Source: Panax quinquefolius | Lineage: Eukaryota > Streptophyta > Magnoliopsida > Apiales > Araliaceae | Assembly (NCBI GenBank): GCA_020205615.1 | Contig: CM035153.1 | Coordinates: forward strand, 93,028,792 to 93,092,791 | Direction: 5' to 3' | DNA length: 64,000 bases | Shown here: positions 1 to 11,679 of the stretch, piece by piece | Position numbering within the stretch: the stretch's first letter is position 1 | Layout of the letters: each line of letters starts with the position of its first letter | Made by a program: the position numbers and the translations under genes | Notes under the pieces: model-generated | What the model was told of the DNA's origin: nothing | The model's database searches: none | What the model saw: only the letters and a program-made list of their open reading frames with translations

Positions 1-1506
1 ATGTGGGTTGAAGATCAACAGGTCACCTTTAACGTTTTCAAGTCAATGTCTTATCCGACAGAAAAAGGTGAGTGTATGCGGGTGGATATCATGGAGGAAT
101 TGGTTAATCACAAGTTCAGTGGAAATTATTCAGAGGACCCTCTTGAATCCATTCTGCTCGGGACAGACGACTGCAGTATTGAAGAGGACATTGAGTATGC
201 CAAATGGTTAGATACAACATCTGTCTTCCGAAAAAGCAATCAATCATTCGACACCCTTGAGAGGCCCAAAATAGAAGGTAAAAAGTTTGAACCCTCGATA
301 GAAAAGCCACCGGTGCTGGAATTAAAGCCACTACCATCTCATCTGCAGTATGCTTATTTGGGAAAAGATGCCACCATACCAGTGATTGTTTCGACGGAGT
401 TAACTGACACACAAAAGCAGAAACTGCTACGGGTTCTGCGTGAGTTCAAAACAGCAATTGGGTGGACCATAGCGGATATTCGAGGTATTAGCCCATCATT
501 CTGTATGCATAAAATTTTAATGGAAGAGGGGGCAAAACCAACCATTGAGATGCAAAGAAGGTTAAACCCCATTATGAAGGATGTGGTGAAAAAGGAAATA
601 ATAAAATGGTTGGATGCTGACATTATTTACCTAATCTCAGATAGCTCAAGGGTAAGTCCTGTAAAATGTGTACCAAAGAAAAGGGATATGACAGTGGTGA
701 AGAATGAAGCTAATGAGCTCATCCCTACTCGAACAGTTACAGGATGGAGAGTATGCATGGACTACCACAAACTGAATAAAACCTTACGCAAGGATCACTT
801 CCACTTGTCGTTCATTGATCAAATGTTGGATAGGCTGGCGGGACATCAGTTCTACTGTCTTTTGGATGGATATTCTGGGTATAATCAAATTGCCATAGCA
901 CCGAAGGATCAAGAGAAAACTACATTCGCATGCCCCTATGGTACGTTTGCATTCTGGCGCATGTCTTTTGGGTAATGTAATGCACCGACAACCTTTCAAC
1001 GGTGCATGATGGCGATCTTCTCCGACATGGTAGAGCAGAATTTGGAGGTATTTATGGATAACTTTTTTGTGTTCGGTGATAGCTTTGATTTATGTTTGAA
1101 AAATCTGATCTTAGTGTTGAAGTGATGCGTGGAGACTAATCTGGTTCTTAATTGGGAAAAATGTCACTTTATGGTGAAAGAAGGGATTATTCTGGGGCAT
1201 AAGGTTGCTGCAGCAGGGTTAGAGGTGGACAAAGCGAAGATTGAGACAATTGAGAAATTACCCCCTCCATCATCTGTGAAGGGAATCCGGAGCTTCTTGG
1301 GACATGCGGGTTTATACAGACGCTTCATTAAAGATTTTTCCAAGATTTCAAAACCCTTATGTTCCCTATTGGAGAAAGACGTGCCTTTCAAGATGGAACA
1401 GTCATGTATCGAGGCATTCGAGGTCTTAAAGAAGAAGTTAGTCTCTGCTCTAATTATTGCGGCGCCCGATTGGTCTTTACCATTAGAATTGATGTGCGGC
1501 GCTTGA
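1..1506 (+). pseudogene. Athila reverse transcriptase, degenerate
   Basis: Frame 1 encodes the PR-RT linker followed by a Ty3/gypsy reverse transcriptase that would copy element RNA into DNA in cytoplasmic particles. Visible blocks are VCMDYHKLNK near residue 252, the LLDGYSGYNQIAIAPKDQEK block, YGTFAFWRMSFG, and the thumb region GHAGLYRRFIKDFSKISKPL. In-frame stops fall at 973-975 (inside the conserved FG-x-NAP block), 1123-1125 and 1504-1506. The catalytic box, normally ending in two aspartates, reads FMDN here (about 1054-1065), so activity would be lost even without the stops. The stop at 1123 looks like a CGA to TGA change, the pattern expected from deamination of methylated CpG. Reading continues upstream of the window. 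Confidence 0.9.
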
Positions 1507-1848
1507 CGACTCTGTGAGCTTGGAGCGATATTGGGACAACGACACGACAAGATTTTTCACACAATCTACTACTCCAGCAAGACGTTGACAGATGCTCAGT
1601 TGAACTACACAACAACCGAAAAAGAATTACTTGCAGTTGTGTTTGCCTTCGAAAAATTTAGAGCATATCTGATTAGGACCAAAGTAATTGTCTACACAGA
1701 TCATTATGCCATCAAATATCTAATTGAGAAGAAGGATGCCAAACCGCGGTTAATACGATGGGTGTTACTGCTGCAAGAGTTTGATTTGGAGATTCGGGAT
1801 AGAAAAGGTACATAAAATCAGGTAGCGGATCATCTTTCTCGGTTGTAA
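1507..1848 (+). pseudogene. Athila RNase H domain, degenerate
   Basis: The same frame continues past the stop at 1504 into a Ty3/gypsy RNase H, which removes the RNA strand during reverse transcription. Seen: [19 protein letters not shown], the [18 protein letters not shown] block with its glutamate, [11 protein letters not shown] with a catalytic-type aspartate, and the DRKGT...NQVADHLSRL tail that marks the domain end. A stop at 1813-1815 interrupts the tail, and the first active-site region before 1504 reads MCGA followed by a stop, so the first acidic residue is missing. A further stop follows HLSRL (1846-1848). Confidence 0.85.
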
Positions 1849-3164
1849 AACGCAGAGGTACAAAAGAAAGACAACGTCATGATCAATGAAAAATTTCCAG
1901 ATGAACAACTTCTTCGAGTGACCCCAATATTACCATGGTATGCTGATTATGTGAATTACGGGGTTACTAAAGTATTACCACCGGATTTGAACTCACAACA
2001 ACGTAAGAAGGCCCTCCATGACGTGAAGCAATACTATTGGGACGAACCATTTCTATTTAAGGCTTGTGCGGATCAAATGATTAGACGTTGTGTGCCACAC
2101 GAAGAGATAGAAAGCATACTAGGCCATTGTCACTCATCGGATTACGGAGGCCATTATTCCGGAGATCGAACAGCGGCCAAGGTGTTACAATCAGGATTTT
2201 TCTGGCCTTCTCTATTCAAGGATGCTTACCTCTATCTGTTAAAATGTGATCGGTGCCAATACGTAGGTAATATCTCCAAGTGTAATGAAATGCCACTCAA
2301 CTCAATTTTGCAGGTAGAACTGTTCGACGTATGGGGAATCAATTTTATGGGACCTTTCCCATCATCTTTCAATAATCAGTACATTTTGTTGGCGGTCGAT
2401 TATATTTCCAAGTGGGTAGAAGTCGCAGAGTTACCCTCGAATGATGCCAACGTTGTCCTCCGATTCTTAAAGAAAAACATCTTCACACGATTTGGGACTC
2501 CGAGGGCGATAATAAATGATGAGGGAACTTAATTTTGCAATAAACAATTCACAAAGTTGCTCACAAAATATGGGGTTCATCATAAAATTGCAGCCGCGTA
2601 TCATCCCCAAACCAATGGTTAAATAGAGGTCTCTAATAGGGAGGTCAAGAAAATTCTAGAAAAGGTGGTTAATCCATCCCGAAAAGATTGGTCATTGCGT
2701 CTTGACGATGCTCTATGGGCATATCGAACATCGTACAAAAACCGATTGGCATGTCACCTTACAGAATGGTATATGGAAATGCGTGTCACCTCCCGGTCGA
2801 GTTAGAACACAGTGCCCACTAGGCCATTCAGAAACTTAATTTCGATCTACAACCAGCGGGTGAGAAAAGGTTACTACAGTTAAATGAGATGGATGAATTT
2901 CGGTTCAATGCCTATGAGAAGGCAAAACTCTACAAGGAGAAAGTCAAAGCCTTGCATGATAAGAAAATTCTTAATTGAACTTTTGAACCAGGACAACAAG
3001 TCTTGCTTTTCAACTCTCGATTGCGTTTATTCCCTGGAAAACTGAAATCTCGTTGGTCGGGACCGTTTAAAGTTGTATCTGTTGCACCACACGGTAACAT
3101 TGAGGTCGAAGAACCAAATTTAAAATGTAAATTCAAGGTGAACGGTCAAAGACTTAAACATTAA
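1849..3164 (+). pseudogene. Athila integrase, degenerate
   Basis: This part would insert the DNA copy into the genome. The zinc-binding region is visible (HCHSSDYGGHYSGD, then CDRCQ near 2248-2262). The core begins FDVWGINFMGPF at about 2323; the position of the first catalytic aspartate holds asparagine. The second aspartate is in the NDEGT segment, followed by a stop at 2530-2532. The glutamate segment IEVSNREVK follows another stop at 2620-2622. Near 2743 one base appears missing; after it the reading frame changes and the C-terminal domain continues through [20 protein letters not shown] to the stop at 3162-3164. Two more stops fall in that last stretch. The C-terminal block is typical of Athila. 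Confidence 0.88.
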
Positions 3165-4284
3165 TGGAGTGGACCCATCGAACGTCAATCAACAGTTATG
3201 TACCTCTCCGATCTAGTGGTCGAATGATCACAACAGCAAAGTCGGGCTGACGACTATAAACCAAGCGCTTTGGGGAGGCAACCCCAGGACATTTTAGTTC
3301 ATTTGATTTCGCTTTATTTTGTTTTGTTTAGAATTAAGTAGAATAAAATTTTATTTTAATTTTTGTTATATGCGCTACAGGAATGTGCAAAAAGGCAATG
3401 TTTATAACATCAGTGAGAAGCGCACCGGTGCTAAAAAGATCATCCAGATCGGCCCCGCATGTTCCCCATCGACTCTGGCATATACTCTCGGTATACCGAC
3501 GCTTAGTTTTCTATACAATTACTGGCCTTGGTCAGCTCCAGACGCTCAACAGAGACCACGATGCCTAAGCCCACCGCAAAAACTTTCATCGAGCGCCCCA
3601 GTATCGGACCTCACCATCAAACCCTGATGCTTAGCGCCCCGGTGCTAGTTCAAGAGTATTTCCCAGCGCCCCGGCGCTGGGCCTCCAAGTTTGAAAAGCA
3701 CGTGCTTTCTTTTTAATTTTATTGTGCACACTCCTTCATCTCTTCAACTTCTTCCCTCACGTACACACATTCCACCGGTCTCTATTTCTTCCATAACCGA
3801 CCATCTCTTATGCCAATATAAACCTTGCACATCTCTTGGTAACAACACAGTTCAAATTCAGTCACCAATTTCGTACATTAATTCGATCTATACTTGCATC
3901 AATACAAGGTATGTATCATTTTCTTTTCTCAACCCGATTATACATGAGGTACTGCCCACTCCTGGTTACAAATAATGTAGATTCTCAATTAAGTATACCT
4001 CTTGATTCATAATTATCATGGTTCTAAACGTGGAAAGTGTCATCTCTCTGATTCTGAACATCTCCTATTATATGTATGTGATTCAATTTGTTTGGGCTAT
4101 TAAAAATATATGGTGATTACACACTACGGTTTTGATTTGCTAGAAAACTAATGGAGATTCAAAACGAATGATGAACTGCTCATAAGGTGTTCGATAATTT
4201 GCCTGACTCAATGCTAATGGTTAAATTTGCACTTATCTCCATATCCACACACTGTATTTGCTTGCCATCTTGCCACCACAATAG
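3165..4284 (+). other. Athila spacer between pol and the env-position ORF
   Basis: No convincing coding sequence was seen; short open frames here lack family signatures. The stretch 3420-3690 is unusually GC-rich for the window and holds repeated short palindromes around GCGCCCCGG. A pyrimidine-rich tract (3700-3790) and TATA-like sequences occur, so a subgenomic promoter or splice acceptor for the downstream ORF is possible but not shown. Confidence 0.6.
3636..3682. repeat. GC-rich short palindromes (AGCGCCCCGGCGCT type)
   Basis: AGCGCCCCGGTGCT and AGCGCCCCGGCGCTGGGCC lie about 20 bases apart. The second contains the self-complementary AGCGCC..GGCGCT. A similar motif (GCCGGGGCGCTGGGCC) recurs in this element's LTR near 6838-6853. 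Confidence 0.7.
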
Positions 4285-5442
4285 TATAGGCCTACTACTT
4301 CGACTCTACCTCCAAAATTTGATAGTCGACGATTTATCTCCGTCGAGGCACAGGAGCGCTATAACAAGATGGCTACCAGATCTCTCATCCCCGAACGAGG
4401 TTTACGGCCCGATCAATCCAAAGACGGGGACATAGCAGTCATGATAGCCTAAAGGAACTGGTTCACACTCACCGAGCAGCCCGATCCAGCGGTGATTGCA
4501 TTTGTAAAAGAGTTCTACGCCAACGTGCACGAGCACTACCATTATGGGTTGTTTGTGAGGGGCAAAACAGTTGAAATTGGCGAGGAGGACATAAACGGGT
4601 GTTATCAACTACCATTAAAGGGCCTGGATGATGAGTATACTAGACTCGTGAGTGATGGGCCGGACTATGAAAAGATAATTCGTGAGCTGTGTCAACCGGG
4701 CACCACATGGACCGTGTATGAGCGCGACAACATGACTTTTCCTCTGTCTCACTTCAGTCTATATGGTAAGGAATGGTACGCCTTTGTTTGTGCCAAACTA
4801 ATGCCATGCATGCATGTGAGCCACGTCACCAGAGAAAGGGCTATGGTACTATATTCAATAATACAAGGCCTAAAGATTGATGTCGGCCATCTTATTCAGC
4901 AGTCCATTCTCCGAGCATCACAACGAGGGACCACGGGAGGGTTACCACATCCGTCTCTCATCTGCATTTTGTGTGCTAAGTTTGGGGTAAAATGGAAGTC
5001 GGATGAGATGATTCAGATGCCAATTCCCGTGTTGGACCAAAAGTTGATAAGCAGGTATAAAGTGTGGACAGGTGGGGCAGACCACCCTAGGGGATTGGGT
5101 TTTATAATTCCCCAATTTGAAGCTTCTCAAGCTCCACCACCTCAGGCTCCACCTACTTATGGCCCTTCCTCCGTAGCTCACCGTGGTGTGGTCCCTGAAG
5201 CAGTCCAACGAGAAATTGACGGTTGGTTTTATAACCTGTAGTCCCAGAATGTCCGTTTATCTGAACATCAAGATGTTATATGCAAGTACTTGGTCGACCA
5301 GTTTACAGCCTAGAATGCCATGAATGCCCAGCTATTCCCGGGTGTCAATCTTAGCCAACTCCCCAATGCTCCAATTCTGCCGGTGTTTCCCCCTTCAGAT
5401 CTAGAGATGAATGAGGATGAGGATGCTCCACAAAAGGCATAA
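4285..5442 (+). pseudogene. Env-position ORF of Athila (plant transposon-protein domain)
   Basis: Frame 1 from 4285 reads through RRFISVEAQERYNKMATR, ERGLRPD and FVKEFYANVHEH (4498-4533), then GLFVRGKTVEIGEEDINGC and FPLSHFSLYGKEWYAFVCAKLMPC. This pattern matches the domain called putative plant transposon protein (Transposase_32), usual in the ORF after pol in Athila-type elements. No signal peptide or membrane segment was seen, so nothing here supports an envelope role. In-frame stops at 4450-4452, 5239-5241 and 5311-5313 break it. The longest open piece is 4492-5241. The C-terminal tail is rich in proline and acidic residues and ends at 5440-5442. Function of the family is unknown. Confidence 0.75.
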
Positions 5443-5503
5443 GCTCGTCAGGGAAGTCCTTTTTTTTCTTTTACTTTATTTATCGCATGAGGACATTGCT
5501 CTA

Positions 5504-5518
5504 GTTAAGTTTGGGGGT
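5504..5518 (+). promoter_or_regulatory. Second polypurine-tract-like site
   Basis: TTAAGTTTGGGGGTAG, about 1.1 kb upstream of the LTR, nearly identical to the LTR-adjacent tract at 6608-6622. It may be an extra plus-strand primer, inferred from similarity only. Confidence 0.5.
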
Positions 5519-6000
5519 AGTTTATTTTTATAGTTTATTTTTATCTTGTTTGCGTGAGTAGGTTGTTATTGTTAAGAGTTTGTGTATAATTTGAATTTTT
5601 ATTATGATTAAGTGTTGCATTTTAGGATTGCATGTTAAATCCAGCTTTTGATAGTAAGTATGTTTGGGGCCAATGATGAGATTAAAATTGCATGAACAAG
5701 TCTAGTACAGAGTGTTAAGTTAGTGATATGATTTTCTTGACATGATTTAAATCTTCATCTGTTTGACACTGATATTATAAGGATAACACGTTTTGAAAAA
5801 TGACCATGTTGGTTATGATAGTTTAAATGGATAGATAATAGAGTTCTAAAGTAGGAATGCTAGTGAAACGAGGGAACAATTTGAATAGCTAGTGAAGACT
5901 GAATTGAGATATAAACTTAATTTTGGGGGGAAAATATTTGGAATATATAAGCTAAAAAAAGAGAAGAAAGAATAAACACCGTGGCATGTTTGTCTAGTTT

Positions 6001-6125
6001 TGTGGCTTTTGTTACTTGAGTAAGTAAGCCCGAGGGGATTGTCTTTACACCTAGCGCCCTAAGGTCTTAATGGCTTGGGAGTCATTTTGTTTTTCGTTAA
6101 GGTAACACTGAAAAGCCTAAGGGAA
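6001..6125 (+). other. Conserved non-coding block shared by Athila copies
   Basis: Contains GTCTTTACACCTAGCGCCCT and later GGCTTGGGAGTC and AAAAGCCTAA. The same order recurs at 42881-43005 and 45074-45200 in Athila copies that otherwise differ clearly. No open frame is conserved across the three, which suggests an RNA or DNA element. Confidence 0.6.
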
Positions 6126-6607
6126 TAAGACAATGCTTAGTCATGAGAAAAACAAAATGAAAAAGAAAAAAATATAATAAAGCGAGAAAAGTGCAAAAAG
6201 CCCCTGTAATAAAAAAAAAGGGCATAAGTATTCCATTTTGACCCCTGGACTTTGGTGATTGTTTAATTTCAGTTGAATCAAGTTTATTTGATGAGTTCTC
6301 GAGTTGAAACTGTATGATGCCTGTTAAGAAATTTATTATCTTTCATATTTTGCGGTTCATTGGTTAGCATGGTTGTTGAACACACACTCACAATATCAGT
6401 AATAACAGATTTAGATTCATTGATTGTTGGGATATTATTGAACTGCCGTAACATGATGTATTAGCATGTTTTTGTGATTTTTCTGAGGCTTATGAAAATA
6501 TGAGTTCTATTGGATAGCTGGAATTAAGAACATATAGATTTTTTGCATTTGCATGATGTTTAGTTTTTCGTGTTGTTTGTGTTTTGTTGCTTGAGGACAA
6601 GCAATGA

Positions 6608-6622
6608 TTTAAGTTTGGGGGT
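6608..6622 (+). promoter_or_regulatory. Polypurine tract next to 3' LTR
   Basis: TTTAAGTTTGGGGG lies directly before the LTR start TGATGATTGG at 6626, the place where plus-strand DNA synthesis is primed. Confidence 0.75.
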
Positions 6623-6625
6623 TTT

Positions 6626-7872
6626 TGATGATTGGGTAATATACCCATGAATTGGATATATTTGGGCTTAATTTATTGTATTCTCAAAACATTTAGATTC
6701 ATTTGACTGTGTTTAGTTGTGTTATTGCAGGTTTGTGAGCTGTAGGAACAAATTGGGAAAGTTGAGTTGAAAAAGGACAAAGTGGTAGCATTTTGTACCT
6801 CAGCGTCGGGGCGCTCATCATAGTACATTCCTCAGTGCCGGGGCGCTGGGCCTCGGCTGGCGTTGACTTGCATTAAAGGCTTTAAAGAAGTGATTATGTG
6901 ACAAAGTTGATTTGGAGAAGGATTGGTGCACAATATGGGAAGTATATAAGGTTTATTTACATTGAATTAGGGGACTATTCTACACAATTTTGAAGATTGA
7001 TCAAGGAGCAAGAGGAGATTTTGCAGAATTTACTTGGAGTTTTCTCCTTCTTCTTTATTCTTTCAATTTGTGTAATTCAATAATGATGATTTTTCAAATA
7101 TTGTTGGTTTTAATTTTTGCTATGAACTAGTTTCTTTAATTAAGATTCCAATTGAACCTTTTATGATTATGAATTAATTATTTAATTTATTCCAATTATT
7201 TATGTTGAAGTGGATTGTTCATCTTGCTTTGTACTGATTGATTAATTATCTGGCCAATAATTACCTTGTTACTCTAGAAGGAATTGAAAGAGAAATTCTA
7301 GGGTTAGAACTAGGCATGGTGACATGTGACTTAGTTATTTGCAAAGTGAATAATTAGGTTTGTGAACAGAATGGAAATATTTATTTGTCACATGTAACAC
7401 ATAAGGGATTGGGATTGTAACGAGTTTAATTCAATTGTTTTGCATACGAATATAGAAAAATTAATCTGGGTTAAATAGAAGGCAATTGATCACTTGGAAA
7501 AAGACTTTTGGCATTTGAGAATTCCTGTTAACAATTCAGTAGACATAATAATTGGGATAGTTGAATAATTAATTTATAGTTCATAATTGGGGATATTGGA
7601 GTCTTAATCCTTATTTATCTGAATTCAATCAAATCTTAGTTTTGTTTATTTGTTTTATTTTAGAATAATTTCTCTTAATTATTTTAATTTAGTTTTCTTA
7701 AGTTGAAAAATCACAATTTATGGTTGTTTAAATAAAATTGAATTGATATAGTTCTAGTAGTTGGAATTTATTAATTAGATTTCTCTGTGGGATCGACACT
7801 CTATCTTATCACTCTATTACTTGTTGACCGTGTATACTTGCACGTTTTCTTTGATTGTAAAATCAATCAACA
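6626..7872 (+). repeat. 3' LTR of Athila-type element
   Basis: Starts TGATGATTGG and ends AATCAATCAACA, giving TG...CA borders and about 1.25 kb. A TATATAAG box at 6943-6950 is a likely promoter. The 3' end carries GATCGACACTCTATC and TTGACCGTGTATACTTGCAC, also present near 46930-46990 in the other Athila LTR. The right border is exact, because at 7873 the sequence switches to one homologous to the LTR at about 48060. Confidence 0.82.
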
Positions 7873-10295
7873 GTAATAAAGGTGATCAACCTTTAATACC
7901 TGACTTATACATGCAATATCTACAGAGTACAATTCGACCATGGCAATCAACAATGATTAACCACAAGCATATCTGAATGAAACAACTCTTAGTAGAGTTC
8001 AGAAAAACTTGCCTGAACCGTTGATTACCGCTACGCAATATATATCGCTTTATCCGAAGAGCTAATATTAGATAATATCGATATAAAAATTAGAATAATT
8101 TTATCACAATACAATACTATTATATATATATATATAATTATAATTATAAAATCACCTAAACACATAGCACATAACACATAACCCTATCAGTCCACAAACT
8201 ACCTAAGACTCGGTATCAAGTCAAACTATTTAAGTCTGAGTTGAAACTAACACAAATCTGACATCCCGATGGTCTAGTCGGACAATTCACGAGTTTAAGT
8301 TCAATTAAACTCTGCCAAACACTTAAAATTTATCTTAGATAATTTATTTATTAGTCAAAACATTTTTCAATATCTCATAAATATTTTCAAATAATTTAAT
8401 AGTATTTATTTCACTATCTAATATTATTAATCATTTAATAATATTTTAATCACTCTTAATAATATTCAAATCACTTATTAATATAAATAATAAAGATCTC
8501 ATACATTTTAAGATGTAAATATTTTATGTCATGAAGCTTAAATTATTTATATTCCATTTCAGAAATATCTTTTACCTTTACTCGCAATTTCGGAGTTAAA
8601 ACAGGTAACGCATAGCTTTTATACTAAAACTCAATTCACTATAATATTTCTTTAATTTAAATAATTTTTATATTATTTTGTCCATTCATGAGTCAACACA
8701 GACCGTTCTCTCATATATACATATTTTATTCTTCTAGCACATGCGCTTTATTTTTCCTTTTATAATTATTCGCATTTTTGCTTTATATATTAAATATATA
8801 CATATTCTGTTACTTAAATCTCAGCTTGATCAAAAACCTCCTTTTGAGCCTCGAAAATCTCAAAATATCATTTTTATGATTAATACAATTTTTAAAAGGT
8901 TTTACGTTCTTCGTTGCACTACAAAATAATTTTATAAGCAACTATAGATTTTATTTTGCTTAAGTATGTAATTTATATTTATTACATATATTTATTGCTT
9001 TATTTATACCCGAAAAGATGTTTTTCGACATAAAATAGTACTTATAGTCAAATCTCGCCCTGTAAGACTTTATTAGATTTATTATGACTTATTATTTTGT
9101 CGGAACGCGATTCGGAACGTCGAATGTCAAAGTCGCTCGACGCGCCAACACTCGGCGTTCGCTCAAATTTTTATCCTGACATGCATGTTTGCTCATTTTA
9201 AATTTTCAAATCCTAAGTCATATAACAGCGAAATTTTGGGCATGTTGTAGACCTCATGTTATAGTATTTTAGAAAAATTTCTAACCGCTTAAACAAATCA
9301 CGAAAATCAATCAAAACATCGAGCAAAAAGCATGTCGAATGACTCTCAAAGAAGAATGCCGTGTCAAGACGCTTAGCATGCCACAAGACGCCTTTTCTTG
9401 ACTCTGTTGTCATTTGCTCTGTCCGTCCGCTTATCGAACTAGCTACTTCGCGAATTTCTTACGCATTGCTTGTTAATCGGATTGATTCCAATTTTGGATA
9501 TGTTATACATGGTAAACCAAAGTATTTTTAAAAAATATAACCCAGTAATTTTAGAACTCTTGGGAAGCCAAAAACAGGCCCCAAAAATGTCCACTCGCAA
9601 CAATTTTCATCTTTTTCCGGCCAGATTTACCTTCTTTCGCTAAAACAGTCATAACTTTTTTATTTTAAAACATTTTTAGGCGATTCTTGAGCCCACGCGA
9701 AGCTAACTTCCGGGACTAAAACTCTTCCCTACTAATTTTTTACCAGATTCCGAACAAATCAGCCCAGAAATTCCGTTCAAGTGGACTGCATCACACTTGT
9801 TGGACAGTTTTGAAACTACTACTTTGAAATGTCATAACTCTCTTCTCCGATGTCGGATTTAGTCCGTTCTGGAGTCTATGGAAAGCTTATTTAGTGTAAT
9901 ATAACATTTCAAAAGCCCCGAATTTTCTGGAATATCTAACTAATCCCGAAATTCCCTTTTTGTGGCAGCAGTCCACTAATTTGCTATGTTTTTTAAAAAC
10001 TATTTTGCTTTTCTTTCTCTTGATCAAGCTTTTTAGCATCCAAAATGATTAGATCCTTATATAATATACCATAAAACATGTAGATCTAAGAAATTTAGAG
10101 TTCAAGATCATAACTCATTATTTTTGACAAAATCAAACACATAAACTAATTAGAGTTTTGTGTTTAAGAATTTTTTTATACCTTGCTTTGATGCAAACCA
10201 TCTTCTTACAAGTAACTTAGGAATCTAGATGGCATGAAGAAGAACTCCTCTTCCTTTCCTTTGTAGACCCACGGCCCTCTCCTCATTTTCTCACC

Positions 10296-10326
<31 letters not shown>

Positions 10327-11679
10327 CCCTTCTATTTTCTGAAGTTTTTTGGAAACTTTAGAAGATAGAATGAATTAAACTTTTGCTAGGTAGTGAGGTA
10401 GGTGCTATTTATAGTCCTCTAAATGTTTAGATATAACATGTACATCTACATAATATCCTAGCAAAAATCTTAGCAATATCTCCTCTTTCTCTTTCATATC
10501 CTTACTAAATCTTGCCAAATCTTTGAAAACAAATCACATGTGCTCAAATCTTTCCTTTGATGACTCACAAGATTTAGTCTTATCTTTTAGAAAAAGATAA
10601 GATGAAAGGGTATTTTTGTAATTTTGCACCTACTAAGGGTATTTTGGTCATTTACACATTTTTGCTTCTATAAGTCTACACAAGTTTTGGGCTATCCATT
10701 AATTTATTTGGGCTCTTATTATATTTATCTTATACATGACCTCTTGGGCTAATTTAATAAACTAATTGCTCTTGAATTAATTTTATCTACAAGTCCCACA
10801 CTAAATATATAATTGGGCTTGTTTAATTACTTATTTTTCTTTCATTATTATCTCTTGAGCTTATGTTCATTATTATTAATATTCCCCTATTATTATTCAT
10901 TAATAATATTAATTCACTCACATAACCCAATTAGACTTGTCTTGTTCAAGTTTATTTAGTATTTAATTAGGGTTTAATACCTTAAATCTATTTTCAAGAT
11001 TATTAAAATACTTAGGTTAGTTCACTAACTTTTTTAACATATTAGTGCGACTTCCTTTAAATATTATAGCATATTATTCACATAATCACTTAATCATCCA
11101 TAATATATTACAGATTATTTAATATATTTATTTACAATGTACCACATAAATTCTTGGTTATTACACTTGAACATTAGGATTAAGGTTTCCTAATTTAGCA
11201 ATTAGGGTTCCTAATTCCGAATTAGGGTTTCGAATTCCCGGAACTAAAATTAGGATTTCCGATCTGATCGTTAGGGTTTCTTATCAATCGCTAGGGTTTT
11301 CTAACTGAACGTTGACATTCTAAAATAATATTAGGGTGTGACAGTGATATAATTTATCTGGTCAACCCTTAACCCTAAACCACAAATTATACACCTAAAA
11401 ATTTACTGTTCACATATACCGACTTGTATACACTTAGATACATAACCCTGATAATTCTTCTCAAGAATTTTAAATTCACCAAAATCTTATACCTCATTAC
11501 CAGACTATCACTTACAGTCTACCAAATCTTTCAAGTCTTGTCCAAAAATTTTGAAATCTTTAAAATTCTTTTACAAAACTGCCAATTATATACACTTATT
11601 TTATGTCTAGGTCCTAATATTGAACCTTAAATCAATCAATTATGATTTTAAAAATTTTCTAAATTCTCAGGTTGTCACA
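7873..11679 (-). repeat. Minus-strand LTR interrupted by the Athila insertion
   Basis: Matches the LTR at 47590-51407 in order: the block with GTGATCAACCTT at its start, GACATCCCGA..GGTCTAGTCGG, a long AT-rich middle, then GATATAATTTATCTGG and a right end GTTGTCACA at 11679. Read on the minus strand this gives a TGTGAC start, as in the other LTRs here. The first ~470 bases (plus-strand left end) are missing because Athila interrupts it; they should lie left of the window. The middle (about 9000-10900) differs clearly from 47590-51407, so the two are related, not identical, families. No coding sequence seen. Confidence 0.72.
10299..10326. repeat. (TC)n microsatellite
   Basis: Uninterrupted TC dinucleotide run inside the minus-strand LTR. 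Confidence 0.95.

Larger units (their letters stand above)
5443..6625 (+). other. Athila non-coding 3' region
   Basis: About 1.2 kb between the last ORF and the 3' LTR without coding signal. It is bracketed by two similar blocks, each with GAGGACA followed by TTAAGTTTGGGGG (about 5488-5518 and 6594-6622). Between them lies a GC-richer block (6001-6125) that recurs in the other Athila copies of this window. Confidence 0.75.
1..7872 (+). mobile_element. Athila-type Ty3/gypsy retrotransposon, 5' part outside window
   Basis: The window opens inside the pol gene of a plant Ty3/gypsy element. Order: RT, RNase H, integrase, a spacer, an env-position ORF, a 1.2-kb non-coding tract with polypurine tracts, then the 3' LTR ending at 7872. 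This order, the integrase C-terminal region and the extra ORF after pol fit the Athila lineage. The element sits in a minus-strand LTR whose sequence resumes at 7873, so the 5-bp target duplication should be GTAAT (7873-7877); its partner lies left of the window. All frames are broken, so it is not autonomous. Confidence 0.88.

Noticed and set aside
4187..4435. Open frame overlapping the start of the Athila env-position ORF
   Set aside because: A different frame from the one with the domain residues; it is a shadow.
8741..8929. Short open frame in the minus-strand LTR
   Set aside because: AT-rich chance frame without homology, inside LTR sequence.
11160..11340. Degenerate telomere-like repeats (TTAGGGTTT variants)
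   Set aside because: The spacing is irregular and the stretch is part of an LTR, also seen near 50700-51150; interstitial telomere is not supported.
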